64,000 bases of DNA, from contig QGFZ01000002.1 of the NCBI GenBank assembly GCA_003149065.1, positions 496,001-560,000 on the forward strand, read 5' to 3'. The notes below the pieces were generated by a model, which searched no databases, was not told the DNA's origin, and saw only the letters and a list, made by a program, of their open reading frames with translations. Below are positions 16,076-25,242 of this stretch, piece by piece. Both the position numbers and the translations under genes were made by a program. The DNA is from Ruminococcaceae bacterium R-25. GTDB lineage: Bacteria; Bacillota; Clostridia; Saccharofermentanales; Saccharofermentanaceae. How positions within the stretch are numbered: position 1 is the stretch's first letter; each line of letters opens with the position of its first letter.

Positions 16076-17911
16076 TCAGTTTCCGAGTTTGGATGCACCG
16101 ATCCTGTCAGCGCCGTTTTCGATCATTTCCCTGGCAGATTCTACTGTTCTGATGCCGCCTGCTGCCTTGATCCTTACATCCTCGCTGACATTATTCTTCA
16201 TGAGAACGATATCTTCGACTTTGGCGCCTGCGCTGCCGAAACCTGTCGAAGTCTTAATGAAATCTGCTTTAGCGTCGCTTACTATCCTGCAGAGACGGAT
16301 CTTTTCATCTTCTGTAAGATCGCAGGTCTCAATAATGACCTTAAGGATCGCGCCCTTTTCGTGAACGGCATCCGCGATGAGCTTGATCTCTTCGAAGACT
16401 TCATCGTATCTGCCGGCCTTTACGAAGCCGACATTGATAACCATGTCGATCTCGGATGCGCCATTGTCACAGGCTTCCTTTGCTTCATAGACCTTAGAGC
16501 CTGTTGTGGAATATCCGTTGGGGAATCCGATTACGGTGCAGACTGAGACTCTGCCGTCAGAGAATCTTACTGCATCCTTTACATAGCAGGGAGGGATGCA
16601 GACAGAAGCTGTCTTAAGGGAAGCTGCTCTTTCAATAAGATCTTTGATGTCGTCAGTCGTTGCTGTGGTCTTAAGGTTTGTAAGATCAACATAGCTCATG
16701 ATGTTATCAGGATCAGGCTTGTTTGTATCAGCCGCAGGGCAGAAGTCCCTCTTGTAACTTCTGGACATGAGAGCGGAAAGAACGATTCCTGCGATGTTGT
16801 TAAACCCTGTCAGCTCGCCCATGTTTGAAGGGATCTTGTATCCGTCGCCATAGATGAGGAGCGGGATGCATTCTCTTGAATGATCAGTGGAAGTAGTCGA
16901 AGGATCGCAGCCGTGGTCAGCCGTGATGATGAGAAGGTCATCTTCTTTTAGCTTACTTAAGATAGTGCCCAAAGCATCGTCAAACTCGTGCATTGCGGTA
17001 TTGTAGCCTTCGATATTGTTCCTGTGGCCGTACTTCATGTCGAAGTCGACGAGGTTAGTAAAACAGAGGCCGTTAAAGTCACGGTCCATCATCTCGATGG
17101 TCTTGCTGATGCCTTCTGTGTTGCCCTTGGTGGGATTGGATTCCGTAAGTCCTCTTCCTGCGAAAAGGTCATAGATCTTGCCGATCGAGATAACCTCAAA
17201 ACCTTCGCTCTTTAAGAGGTCGAGCATTGTAGATGATGGAGCGGCAAGAGAGAAATCGTGACGGTTAGCTGTCCTTGTGAAGTTACCGGGTTCACCTACG
17301 AAGGGTCTTGCGATGACTCTGCCGACTGCATTATCTCCGCACATTACTTCACGGGCCTTTTTGCAGACATCGTAGAGTTCTTCAAGAGGGACTACCTCTT
17401 CGTGAGCTGCGATCTGGAGAACGCTGTCTGCTGATGTATAGATGATGAGCTTTCCGGTCTTCATGTGCTCTTCGCCGAAGTCGCGGATGACATCAGTTCC
17501 GCTGTAAGGTTTGTTGCAGAGGAATTCCTTGCCGGTTGCCTTTTCGAGTTCTCTCATGACGTCTTCCGGGAAGCCGTCGGGATATGTGGGCTGGGCCTTG
17601 TCAGAAATGATTCCGGCTATTTCCCAGTGGCCGATCGTGGAATCCTTGCCTGCTGATATCTCTCTTACTCTTGCGTAAGATCCGATAGGAGAGGGAATCG
17701 TTTCCTGGGCTTTTTTATAGTTTAAGATCCTGGGATCGTCTTCGCCGTCGATCGCGAGAAGTCCCATTTTCGCGAGGTTCGGAAAAGCTTCATTTGAATA
17801 GGAGAGTACCGCTGCAAGAGTGTTGCTGCCTTCGTCGCCGAACTTTGCCGCATCAGGCGCGCCGCCGATTCCGAAGCTGTCCAAAACTATCAGAAAAACA
17901 CGTTTAGCCAT
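16076..17911 (-). CDS. deoB-deoC: Fused phosphopentomutase / deoxyribose-phosphate aldolase
   Basis: A 611-residue single frame. Residues 1 to about 395 are a full phosphopentomutase: VLDSFGIGGAPDA with metal-binding Asp11, GKDSTIGHWE (88-97) around the phospho-acceptor, and ITADHGCDPST with the Asp/His metal ligands (332-333). Residues about 405-611 are deoxyribose-phosphate aldolase, with EIDMVINVG (Asp489), the Schiff-base lysine in FIKTSTGF (Lys553) and Lys582 in IKAAGGIRT. The pair converts deoxyribose-1-P to the 5-phosphate and cleaves it to glyceraldehyde-3-P and acetaldehyde, finishing deoxynucleoside catabolism. DeoB and DeoC are usually separate proteins; all catalytic residues look intact. 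DeoC here lacks a start of its own. Confidence 0.93.
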   Translation of the reverse strand: MAKRVFLIVLDSFGIGGAPDAAKFGDEGSNTLAAVLSYSNEAFPNLAKMGLLAIDGEDDPRILNYKKAQETIPSPIGSYARVREISAGKDSTIGHWEIAGIISDKAQPTYPDGFPEDVMRELEKATGKEFLCNKPYSGTDVIRDFGEEHMKTGKLIIYTSADSVLQIAAHEEVVPLEELYDVCKKAREVMCGDNAVGRVIARPFVGEPGNFTRTANRHDFSLAAPSSTMLDLLKSEGFEVISIGKIYDLFAGRGLTESNPTKGNTEGISKTIEMMDRDFNGLCFTNLVDFDMKYGHRNNIEGYNTAMHEFDDALGTILSKLKEDDLLIITADHGCDPSTTSTDHSRECIPLLIYGDGYKIPSNMGELTGFNNIAGIVLSALMSRSYKRDFCPAADTNKPDPDNIMSYVDLTNLKTTATTDDIKDLIERAASLKTASVCIPPCYVKDAVRFSDGRVSVCTVIGFPNGYSTTGSKVYEAKEACDNGASEIDMVINVGFVKAGRYDEVFEEIKLIADAVHEKGAILKVIIETCDLTEDEKIRLCRIVSDAKADFIKTSTGFGSAGAKVEDIVLMKNNVSEDVRIKAAGGIRTVESAREMIENGADRIGASKLGN

Positions 17912-18002
17912 AAAAGCACCCCTTAAATATCGATATATTTATTACTTAAGCAATAATACCATTATGAGAATATCTGTGATATAGTTTGCGGGATATATAG
18001 AA

Positions 18003-19133
18003 ATGAGTGGAATTATGAGTGAAGAGATAACATTTGCAGATCTTGACCTGTCACCTGAGGTAATGGATTCGCTTAAGAAGATGGGCGTTAAAAGGCCCAC
18101 GACTATCCAGCAGAAGGCCATTCCTCTTTTGATGGACAATATCAGCGTTATTGCAAAAGCTCCAACGGGAACAGGAAAGACATTTGCTTTCGGAATCCCG
18201 ATCTTGGAGTACCTTAACCTGGATTCGAAACTGGTCCAGGCATTAATTCTCTGTCCCACAAGAGAATTGGCACTTCAGATCACCACTGAACTTAAGAGCC
18301 TTGCTAAATATATAAAGGGATTCAAGGTTGCAGCGCTTATCGGAGGCCAGAGCATGCGCCTCCAGACCGAAAAGCTCCAGAAAAAGCCCCAGGTCATTGT
18401 TGCAACTCCCGGACGTCTTATCGATATGGCAGGAAGAAAGCTCGTCGATATTTCCGATATCTATACCCTCGTTCTCGATGAAGCAGATGAGATGCTCAAG
18501 ATGGGCTTTATCAATGACATCAGGAAAGTAATGGCCATGACTCCGAAGGATAAGCAGATCGCATTATTCTCCGCAACGATGCCCAGAGAGATACAGAACA
18601 TCACATGGGAATTCATGTCAGATGCTGCCGAGATCGACGTTATGCCCAAGGCTGAAGACCATCCCGACATTGACCAGTTTTTGATCGAGTGTCCCGAAAA
18701 AGATAAGATCAGGACGATCGTACAGATAATGGCAAAAGAAGACATCAGGAAGGCGATCGTTTTCTGCAATACAAAGGTTACGACTTCCAAAGTCGGCGAG
18801 CAGCTGACCCGCGCCGGTGTCTCTGTCAGAGTCCTTCACGGCGATATCGGCCAGGGTACCAGAAATAAGGTAATGGACCAGTACAGGGCAGATAAGTTCG
18901 ATGTTCTCGTTGCAACAGACGTTGTTGCAAGAGGTATCGACGTTGATGATATCGAAGCTGTGTTTAATTTCGATATTCCGAAAGAAAACGAACTCTATCT
19001 TCACAGGATCGGAAGAACTGCCAGGGCAGGAAAATCCGGCAAGGCATTTTCGCTCGTATCTTACATTGAACGTCCCAGGATGGAAGATATAATCAGGTAT
19101 ACAAAGGTTGATCCCAAGCCTTACGAGATCTGA
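18003..19133 (+). CDS. DEAD-box ATP-dependent RNA helicase
   Basis: A 376-residue helicase core with all motifs: Q-motif (F-x-LDLSPEVMDSL, RPTTIQQKAIP), motif I APTGTGKT (53-60), motif Ia PTRELALQ, GG and TPGRLID, motif II DEAD (159-162), motif III SAT, and C-terminal VLHGD, ATDVVARGIDV and HRIGRTARAG. It ends right after motif VI and lacks the basic C-terminal tail or DbpA-type RNA domain, so it is a minimal helicase, likely for ribosome assembly or mRNA turnover. Two in-frame ATGs, 18003 and 18018, are possible; the second has a GAGTGGA about six bases upstream. Divergent from deoB-deoC. Confidence 0.92.
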   Translation: MSGIMSEEITFADLDLSPEVMDSLKKMGVKRPTTIQQKAIPLLMDNISVIAKAPTGTGKTFAFGIPILEYLNLDSKLVQALILCPTRELALQITTELKSLAKYIKGFKVAALIGGQSMRLQTEKLQKKPQVIVATPGRLIDMAGRKLVDISDIYTLVLDEADEMLKMGFINDIRKVMAMTPKDKQIALFSATMPREIQNITWEFMSDAAEIDVMPKAEDHPDIDQFLIECPEKDKIRTIVQIMAKEDIRKAIVFCNTKVTTSKVGEQLTRAGVSVRVLHGDIGQGTRNKVMDQYRADKFDVLVATDVVARGIDVDDIEAVFNFDIPKENELYLHRIGRTARAGKSGKAFSLVSYIERPRMEDIIRYTKVDPKPYEI

Positions 19134-19153
19134 TTATTACCTGTTTTTTGAGA

Positions 19154-20623
19154 TCAGCCCTGCGTCTTGTGGGGCTTTTTGATTATTCCCTTATATGTTG
19201 TAGGAGCGAGGAATACGATGAGCGGCATGAGCTCGAGTCTTCCTGCGAGCATATCAAAGATAAATACCCACTTTGACACACCGCTGAAGAAACTGTAGTT
19301 CTGTGTAGGTCCTACGAGTGACAGACCAGGTCCGATATTGTTAAAAGTTGCAGCGACTGAAGAGAAGACCGTAACAAGGTCATGTCCCTCCAAAGATACG
19401 ATGAACATTGAGGCTGCGAAGATGATCAGGTAGATGAAGAAATAAAGAGCAACGGAATGAACGATGTCGCTGTCTACTGTTTTTCCGTCGATATGGACTT
19501 TCTTAACTGTCTTCGGATGAATGTAAGACTGGATCTCTCTTTTTACCGCCTTAAGCATGATCTGGAATCTTGCGACCTTGATACCGCCGCCGGTGGAACT
19601 TGCGCAGGCGCCTAAGATCATGAGGCCTAACAAAAGAAGCTTTGCGACAGAAGGCCAGAGGTCGAAGTCAGTCGTAGCAAAACCGGTCGTTGTGATTATG
19701 GTCGCAACCTGGAAGAATGAGTGCCTTAATGCTTCTCCGAAATTTCCGTAAAGTCCTCTTACCGAGAAGCAGATTATTGCGGTAACGATGGCGATGACTA
19801 CAAGGTAGCACTTAACCTCGCTCATCTTGAACGCCTTGCCGACCTGCTTCGTGGTTATGTAGTAGTAGAAGTTGAAGTTTGCACCGAACATGATCATGAA
19901 GATCGCAACGATCCACTGGATGTGCGGTGCATAGGAAGCAAAGCTGTCATTTCTTACGCCGAAACCACCCGTACCTGCCGTACCGAATGCGGAGCAGACA
20001 CTGTCAAAGAAAGGCATTCCGCAGACGAAGAGAATAACGATCTCGGTAACTGTAAGTGCCAGATAGATGAGATAGAGCATCTTTGCAGTAGACCTAACTT
20101 TCGGAACGATCTTTCCGACAGTAGGACCGGGGCTTTCTGCTCTCATGAGGTTCATATTGGATCCGCCTGTCATAGGGACTACGGCAAGGAGGAAAACGAG
20201 AACGCCCATGCCGCCGATCCAGTGCGTAAGTGAACGCCACATAAGTGATGTGTGCGACATTGCTTCAACATCTGTGAGGATGCTCGCACCTGTTGTTGAG
20301 AAACCTGAAGCGGTCTCAAAGACAGCATCGGTAAAGGAAGGTATCTCACCTGTAAGGATGAACGGAATGCAGCCCGCGATACTTAAGACTACCCAGGAAA
20401 GAGCTGTTGCGACACAGCCGTCTTTGATAAAGACAGTCATGTTCTTCGGCTTCTTCATTGAGATAAGGAGGCCTAAGATTATATAAGCTGCTGCGCAGAT
20501 AATATAGTAAATGATAAAAGGCCATTCACCGTAAAAGCATCCGCAGACAATGGGCAAGGTCATAAGGCTTCCTTCGATTAGAAGGACCTTGCCCAAGATG
20601 TAAATCAGCATTCTTATGTTCAT
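19154..20623 (-). CDS. trkH: TrkH-type potassium uptake membrane subunit
   Basis: A 489-residue polytopic protein with the four pore-loop repeats of the Trk/Ktr superfamily. Selectivity-filter segments are TASGFSTTGAS, SAFGTAGTGGFG, ATIITTTGFATT and AATFNNIGPG, with PMTGGSNMNLMRAE and IGGMGVLVFLLA as in TrkH. It carries K+ into the cell, gated by TrkA. Its ATG overlaps the trkA stop by four bases (20620-20623), so the two are translationally coupled in the usual trkA-trkH order. Confidence 0.95.
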   Translation of the reverse strand: MNIRMLIYILGKVLLIEGSLMTLPIVCGCFYGEWPFIIYYIICAAAYIILGLLISMKKPKNMTVFIKDGCVATALSWVVLSIAGCIPFILTGEIPSFTDAVFETASGFSTTGASILTDVEAMSHTSLMWRSLTHWIGGMGVLVFLLAVVPMTGGSNMNLMRAESPGPTVGKIVPKVRSTAKMLYLIYLALTVTEIVILFVCGMPFFDSVCSAFGTAGTGGFGVRNDSFASYAPHIQWIVAIFMIMFGANFNFYYYITTKQVGKAFKMSEVKCYLVVIAIVTAIICFSVRGLYGNFGEALRHSFFQVATIITTTGFATTDFDLWPSVAKLLLLGLMILGACASSTGGGIKVARFQIMLKAVKREIQSYIHPKTVKKVHIDGKTVDSDIVHSVALYFFIYLIIFAASMFIVSLEGHDLVTVFSSVAATFNNIGPGLSLVGPTQNYSFFSGVSKWVFIFDMLAGRLELMPLIVFLAPTTYKGIIKKPHKTQG

Positions 20624-21996
20624 TTCAGAATGTCCGTCAAGGTTGTGAAACCTTTATTTTTTGTAACGATCATTACGCTGTCGCCGACCTCGATCGAGTC
20701 GATACCTGTCGGGATGATGATCTTGCCTGAACGGTTGATGAACGCCAAGAGAGTATTAGGCTTAAGCTTCATGTCTTTGAGCTGTCTGCCTGTTGCGTTG
20801 GAGTTTTCCATTACCTTGAACTCGATAGCTTCCGCTCTCTCATCGAAAAGGTGATACATGACTTCAACGTTGCTTCCGATGGATGCCTGTCTTGCACGCG
20901 CATATGTGATGATTGCCTCAGCCGTGATCTGCTTTGGATAGATAACGCTTCCAAGGTCTAAGCGGTTGATAACGTCAGTAAAGCTGATCTTATTGATCTT
21001 GGTTACGGACTTGATGCCCTTGGAGATCTGTCTTGCGAACAGAGCAAGCATGATGTTCTCTTCATCGATGCCTGTCATTGCAACAACGGAATCAACATCT
21101 CTGATGCCTGTCTCTTCGAGGAGGGATTCGTTGATGCCGTCACCGTTGATGATGGTGGCTTTCGGAAGGAGCTCGCTTAATTCGTCACAGCGCTCAGCAT
21201 CTTTTTCGATAATCTTAACATCGATACCTGTCTTGATGAGTTGGTCAGCAAGATAGAAAGCGGATTTACCGCCGCCGATCATGATCGTGCTCCTGACGGA
21301 ATTTGTCTTAAAGCCGATAGACTTAAGGAATGAATGACATTCTTTTCTTGTAGCTACGAAAGAAATGATATCGCCTGCTGAGAGCTCGAAAGCACCGTTA
21401 GGGATAGTTACCTCATCGCCTCTTTCGACACCTACGATGAGGATGCCGTTTGTTATGTTGCTTCCCAAATATGCGACGGTCTTTCCGTCTAAGATATTTC
21501 CTTCAGGGATCTTGATCTTAACGATCTCTGCGCTTCCGTGCGCGAAAGAGTTGATCGAGAGCGCTGCAGGGAGGAAGAGGATACGTGCAGCTTCAACTGC
21601 AGCCTCGTATTCAGGATTAATGATCATCTCCAGACTTAACTTGGATCTGAGATAAGGGATCTCTTTACCGTAGTCAGGATTTCTGACACGCGCGATCGTT
21701 GCAAGGTTCTTGTTGAACTGTTTTGCGATCGTGCAGCAGAGGAGGTTAAGCTCGTCAGATTCCGTAACGGAAATGAAGAGGTCTGCCGAAGCAACTCCTG
21801 CTTCTTCCAATACTCCGTGGCTTGCACCATTACCGATAATACCCATGCAGTCGCACAGGTTTGCAAGTTCTGTAAGGCGGTTTACGTTCTTGTCGATGAT
21901 GACAAGGTCGTGGCCTTCTTCAGCAAGTCTGTTTACAAGCGTATCACCGACTTTGCCGGCGCCTACTACGATGATCTTTAATCCTCTTTTACTCAT
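20620..21996 (-). CDS. trkA: TrkA potassium-channel gating subunit
   Basis: A 458-residue cytoplasmic protein with two tandem RCK modules. The first Rossmann fold starts IIVVGAGKVGDTLVNRLAEEGHDLVIID, the second MIGGGKSAFYLADQL; each is followed by a TrkA_C domain (SAGDIISFVATRKE; SIEVGDSVMIVTKNKG). It binds NAD(H) or other nucleotides and gates TrkH. It starts 5 bases after the CobW-type gene stop, so this K+ system shares a four-gene minus-strand run with the two metal-linked GTPases. Confidence 0.95.
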   Translation of the reverse strand: MSKRGLKIIVVGAGKVGDTLVNRLAEEGHDLVIIDKNVNRLTELANLCDCMGIIGNGASHGVLEEAGVASADLFISVTESDELNLLCCTIAKQFNKNLATIARVRNPDYGKEIPYLRSKLSLEMIINPEYEAAVEAARILFLPAALSINSFAHGSAEIVKIKIPEGNILDGKTVAYLGSNITNGILIVGVERGDEVTIPNGAFELSAGDIISFVATRKECHSFLKSIGFKTNSVRSTIMIGGGKSAFYLADQLIKTGIDVKIIEKDAERCDELSELLPKATIINGDGINESLLEETGIRDVDSVVAMTGIDEENIMLALFARQISKGIKSVTKINKISFTDVINRLDLGSVIYPKQITAEAIITYARARQASIGSNVEVMYHLFDERAEAIEFKVMENSNATGRQLKDMKLKPNTLLAFINRSGKIIIPTGIDSIEVGDSVMIVTKNKGFTTLTDILK

Positions 21997-22001
21997 AGCT
22001 A

Positions 22002-23156
22002 TTAAATCCCAAATAACTCTTTGACAGCGTCCTTCTTAACTCCGGAACCGATAACGACGATCTTGCCTGTTACGTCCGAAGTGCCTGTTCTGACCTCGAC
22101 CTCTTCAGGTACGAAGTCGAAATGGATCCATGATCCGTCTTCGCCGGCAACGATACCCTTTGAACGGAGGACCATGCCGTACTTTTCTGTATCATCCAAT
22201 GCCTTGAGGGCATCTTCGATCTGAGCTTTGGTGAACTTCTTTGATGTTTCGAATCCGATAGAATCGAAAACCTCATCTGCGTGATGATCATGATGGTGGT
22301 GATGATGCTCATGCTCATGCTCATCGTCGTCATCGTCGTGGTCGTGATGATGGTGGTGTTCATGCTCATCGTGGTCATCATCGTCATGGTCGTGGTGGTG
22401 ATGATGGTGCTCATGCTCGTCATCGTCATCATCGTCGTCATCGTGATCATGGTGGTGATGTCTGCACTCTTCGCAATCGCAGTCCTCACCATGGTCGTGA
22501 TGATGGTGTGCATGCTCTAACTCGTGCTGTTCAGCTTCGAGGAGTGCTGCTGCCATATCAGCTGCTGTGAGGGGCTCTTCGATTGCCTTGAGGATCTGAA
22601 CACCTGAGAGGTCATCCCAAGGTGTTGTGATGATCTGTGAGTGATCGTTGATCTCACGGATAAGAGCGATTGCCTGATCGAGCTTTTCCTGTGTGATATT
22701 GCCTGTACGGCTCAAGATGATCGTTCCTGCATACTTGATCTGGTTCTCATAGAATTCCTTGAAGTTCTTAAGATAGATCCTGCACTTGGAAGCGTCGATT
22801 ACTGTGACTGTACCGCAGATCTCAGTTCCCTCAACGCGCTTAACTGCAGCTACTACGTCAGAGAGCTTGCCTACGCCGGAGGGTTCTATCAGGATCCTGT
22901 CAGGTGCGAACTGTTCGATTACATCCTTCAAAGCAGTGCCGAAGTCGCCTACGAGACTGCAGCAGATACAACCGGAATTCATCTCTGTAATGTTGATGCC
23001 TGATTCCTTGAGAAAACCGCCGTCGATACCGATCTGGCCGAACTCATTTTCGATGAGAACTAACTTCTGGCCGTTGTATCCGTCAGCGATAAGCTTCTTG
23101 ATCAATGTTGTCTTGCCTGCTCCCAGAAATCCTGAGAAGATGTCTACTTTTGTCAT
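22002..23156 (-). CDS. CobW/G3E-family GTPase with His/Asp-rich metal-binding loop
   Basis: A 384-residue COG0523 GTPase: Walker A GFLGAGKTT (9-17), the metal-binding CxCC signature in SGCICCSL (61-68), Walker B region RILIEPSGVG, and a C-terminal CobW_C domain (about 295-384). The guanine-specificity position reads SRTGN rather than NKxD. Residues 211-293 are an extraordinary run of His, Asp and Glu, with a CxCxxC cluster (226-231), certainly a metal-buffering loop. Such proteins deliver or insert Zn2+ or Co2+ into client proteins in the cytoplasm. It follows the second CobW-like gene by 23 bases and precedes trkA by 5. Confidence 0.92.
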   Translation of the reverse strand: MTKVDIFSGFLGAGKTTLIKKLIADGYNGQKLVLIENEFGQIGIDGGFLKESGINITEMNSGCICCSLVGDFGTALKDVIEQFAPDRILIEPSGVGKLSDVVAAVKRVEGTEICGTVTVIDASKCRIYLKNFKEFYENQIKYAGTIILSRTGNITQEKLDQAIALIREINDHSQIITTPWDDLSGVQILKAIEEPLTAADMAAALLEAEQHELEHAHHHHDHGEDCDCEECRHHHHDHDDDDDDDDEHEHHHHHHDHDDDDHDEHEHHHHHDHDDDDDEHEHEHHHHHHDHHADEVFDSIGFETSKKFTKAQIEDALKALDDTEKYGMVLRSKGIVAGEDGSWIHFDFVPEEVEVRTGTSDVTGKIVVIGSGVKKDAVKELFGI

Positions 23157-23179
23157 TTAAAATGCCTCTTTTCTATTTG

Positions 23180-24130
23180 TCAGTTAAAATAAATAACTTC
23201 ATTGTCGGGCTTGCTCGTTACCGCGTAATCCTCAACGGTAAGGCAAGGCACGTTGATCTTGCCGCCCTGTCCGTCATCGTCCTCGAAATATCTTACCTGG
23301 CCTGTTACCTTAAGCCACTGGCCGGCAGGGAAGTTGGACTTGTATTCACAGAAGCACAGAACACCCATCATCTGGATGTCAGCTGCGCAGCAGGTATATG
23401 CCTGTCTCTGGAGTACGAAAGCGCGTCCCTGGAATTCCCTCAGGACAACTGCCTGGCCGATGAGGCTGATCCTCTTGCCGTTATAACGGTTCATGTTGTC
23501 CATGGCATCGGTATAGAAAAGACCGAAGTCTTCTGCTGCGATGTGGCAGGGATTCTGCTTGAGGTCAAAGGGAAGATGGTCTTCGATCCTGATGATCTTG
23601 TTGTCCTCACCAAGGAAGTTGATGCTCATACCGGGATTAACGGCCTTGACTGAGCCTCTGAGCTTGGGGATATTGTCCTTTTCTTCATCTACTCTGTTGA
23701 AAATGACCGTATCGCCGTATCTGAAATAGTCGGCAAAGAATGTCTGCATGTTCTTGAAGTATTCGCCGTATGTCGAAGCGTCGATAACGACAATGGATGC
23801 TGCCAATGCCCAACGCTCAGGGACGTCGACTTCCTCGAAAAAGTTAGCAGGGGAGACCGATCCGTTCCATTCGATGAAAACAACACCGGGCTTGTATTTT
23901 TTCTCGATGTCAAAGGTCAGATCCTTGTTGACATCGTCAGTATCGCAATTAATGACTACAGGGTCAGCGCCCTCATAGTTTTCCTTGATGTATTCTTCTT
24001 CGCCTTCCTCGGTGTTGATTACAACGACCTTGCGGTTTTTGAAGTTCTCTCCGCCGATCCAGGAACAGATAACGGAAGTCTTACCGCTGTCCAGGAATCC
24101 TGTGAAAAAATATACAAGACAATCATCCAT
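23180..24130 (-). CDS. CobW-like GTPase fused to a YcgQ/DUF1980-like C-terminal domain
   Basis: A 316-residue protein. Residues 1 to about 195 follow the G3E GTPase plan: Walker A GFLDSGKTS (11-19), a GVVFIEWNG strand, SIVVIDAST and a FNRVDE motif (NRVD for NKxD). The CxCC metal motif is missing: at its place there is only VINCDTDD (59-66). Residues about 215-305 resemble the extracytoplasmic OB-like domain of YcgQ/TIGR03943 proteins, with RAFVLQRQAYTCCAADIQ and the pair Cys247-Cys248. In many Firmicutes CobW, YcgQ and YcgR genes are neighbours; here two of these parts appear joined. Role in metal handling is inferred. Confidence 0.75.
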   Translation of the reverse strand: MDDCLVYFFTGFLDSGKTSVICSWIGGENFKNRKVVVINTEEGEEEYIKENYEGADPVVINCDTDDVNKDLTFDIEKKYKPGVVFIEWNGSVSPANFFEEVDVPERWALAASIVVIDASTYGEYFKNMQTFFADYFRYGDTVIFNRVDEEKDNIPKLRGSVKAVNPGMSINFLGEDNKIIRIEDHLPFDLKQNPCHIAAEDFGLFYTDAMDNMNRYNGKRISLIGQAVVLREFQGRAFVLQRQAYTCCAADIQMMGVLCFCEYKSNFPAGQWLKVTGQVRYFEDDDGQGGKINVPCLTVEDYAVTSKPDNEVIYFN

Positions 24131-24240
24131 AAATAGTGCACCTCTTTTATCAGATAATATTTTGTCCCTGAATTGTTATTATTTCAAGCAAGAAAAAGTA
24201 TAAAATCAATTATCGGTAAATTTGAAATTTTGGAGTTTTA

Positions 24241-25242
24241 ATGAAATCGGTCAAGATCGGTGACATAAAGATAAAGAACCCGATATGCCTCTCTCCGATG
24301 GCAGGTTTTTCGAGCCTGCCGTTCAGGATCATATGCAACGAGATGGGCGCAGGCTACAGCCCGACAGAGCTCGTAAGCGCCAGGTCCATAAGATATAACG
24401 GGATCGACAAGAGCCTGCGCTATATGCGGATCTCGCCTTCTGAAGAAGGGATCACGGCAATACAGCTTTTCGGAAGCGAGGCTGAGGATTTTCAGGCTGC
24501 GATAAGGACGATCATGGCAACTCCGGTCTTGCAGGAAGTCAAGATTATCGATATAAATATGGGCTGCCCGGTCCCCAAGGTCGTTAAGACAGGCTCAGGA
24601 AGCGCTCTTATGGAGGACGCGGCAAGGGCTTCTGCGATTGTCAAAGCGTGCAAAACGACACTTGCAGAACTTTGCCTCAATGTTCCCGTGACTGTGAAAA
24701 CCAGAATCGGATACAATGCCGAGGACAAAGGGAAACCTGATTTTGCAAAAGCGCTTGCCGATGCAGGATGTGATATGATCTGTGTTCACGGAAGGACGAG
24801 ACCCCAGATGTATCACGGCGACAGCTCAAATGAGGCAATTGCCCTCATGAGGGAAGCTGTAAGAGGTTACGATATACCTTTTTTCGCAAACGGCGACATT
24901 ACTGATGTCAGTTCGGCGAAAAAGATCATCGAAGAGACAGGCTGTGACGGCATCATGATCGGCCGTGCGGCAAGGGGAAACCCCTGGATCTTCGAACAGG
25001 TGGCAGCAGGCCTTGCCGGTAAGGAAATGCCGGCATTTCCTGATATCGCAGAACGCAAGAACATGCTTATCAGGGAACTCGAAGGAAGACTTAAATATCT
25101 TCCTGAAGATGTGGCGGTAAGGGAATTTAGAAGCGTGATGCCCTTTTATATCAAGGGCATTCCCGGCTCAGCACAGCTCAAAGTGAAGCTCTGCGGTGCG
25201 ACCGGGGCAGAAGAAGTAAAGGAGATATTGGGAATTGACTAA
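24241..25242 (+). CDS. dusB: tRNA-dihydrouridine synthase
   Basis: A 333-residue FMN enzyme that reduces uridines in the tRNA D-loop. Diagnostic motifs: LSPMAGFSSLPFR (N-terminal FMN strand), DINMGCPVPKVVKTGSGSALM with the catalytic Cys, VTVKTRIGYN, CVHGRTRPQMYHG, FANGDI and GIMIGRAARGNPWIF. The last and the length fit the DusB/Dus_1 clade of Firmicutes. The next gene overlaps its stop. Confidence 0.93.
   Translation: MKSVKIGDIKIKNPICLSPMAGFSSLPFRIICNEMGAGYSPTELVSARSIRYNGIDKSLRYMRISPSEEGITAIQLFGSEAEDFQAAIRTIMATPVLQEVKIIDINMGCPVPKVVKTGSGSALMEDAARASAIVKACKTTLAELCLNVPVTVKTRIGYNAEDKGKPDFAKALADAGCDMICVHGRTRPQMYHGDSSNEAIALMREAVRGYDIPFFANGDITDVSSAKKIIEETGCDGIMIGRAARGNPWIFEQVAAGLAGKEMPAFPDIAERKNMLIRELEGRLKYLPEDVAVREFRSVMPFYIKGIPGSAQLKVKLCGATGAEEVKEILGID

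Noticed and set aside
22281-22520. Plus-strand frame encoding Met/Val-rich protein opposite the His/Asp run
   Set aside because: Merely the complement of CAT/GAT triplets; hydrophobicity is an artefact.
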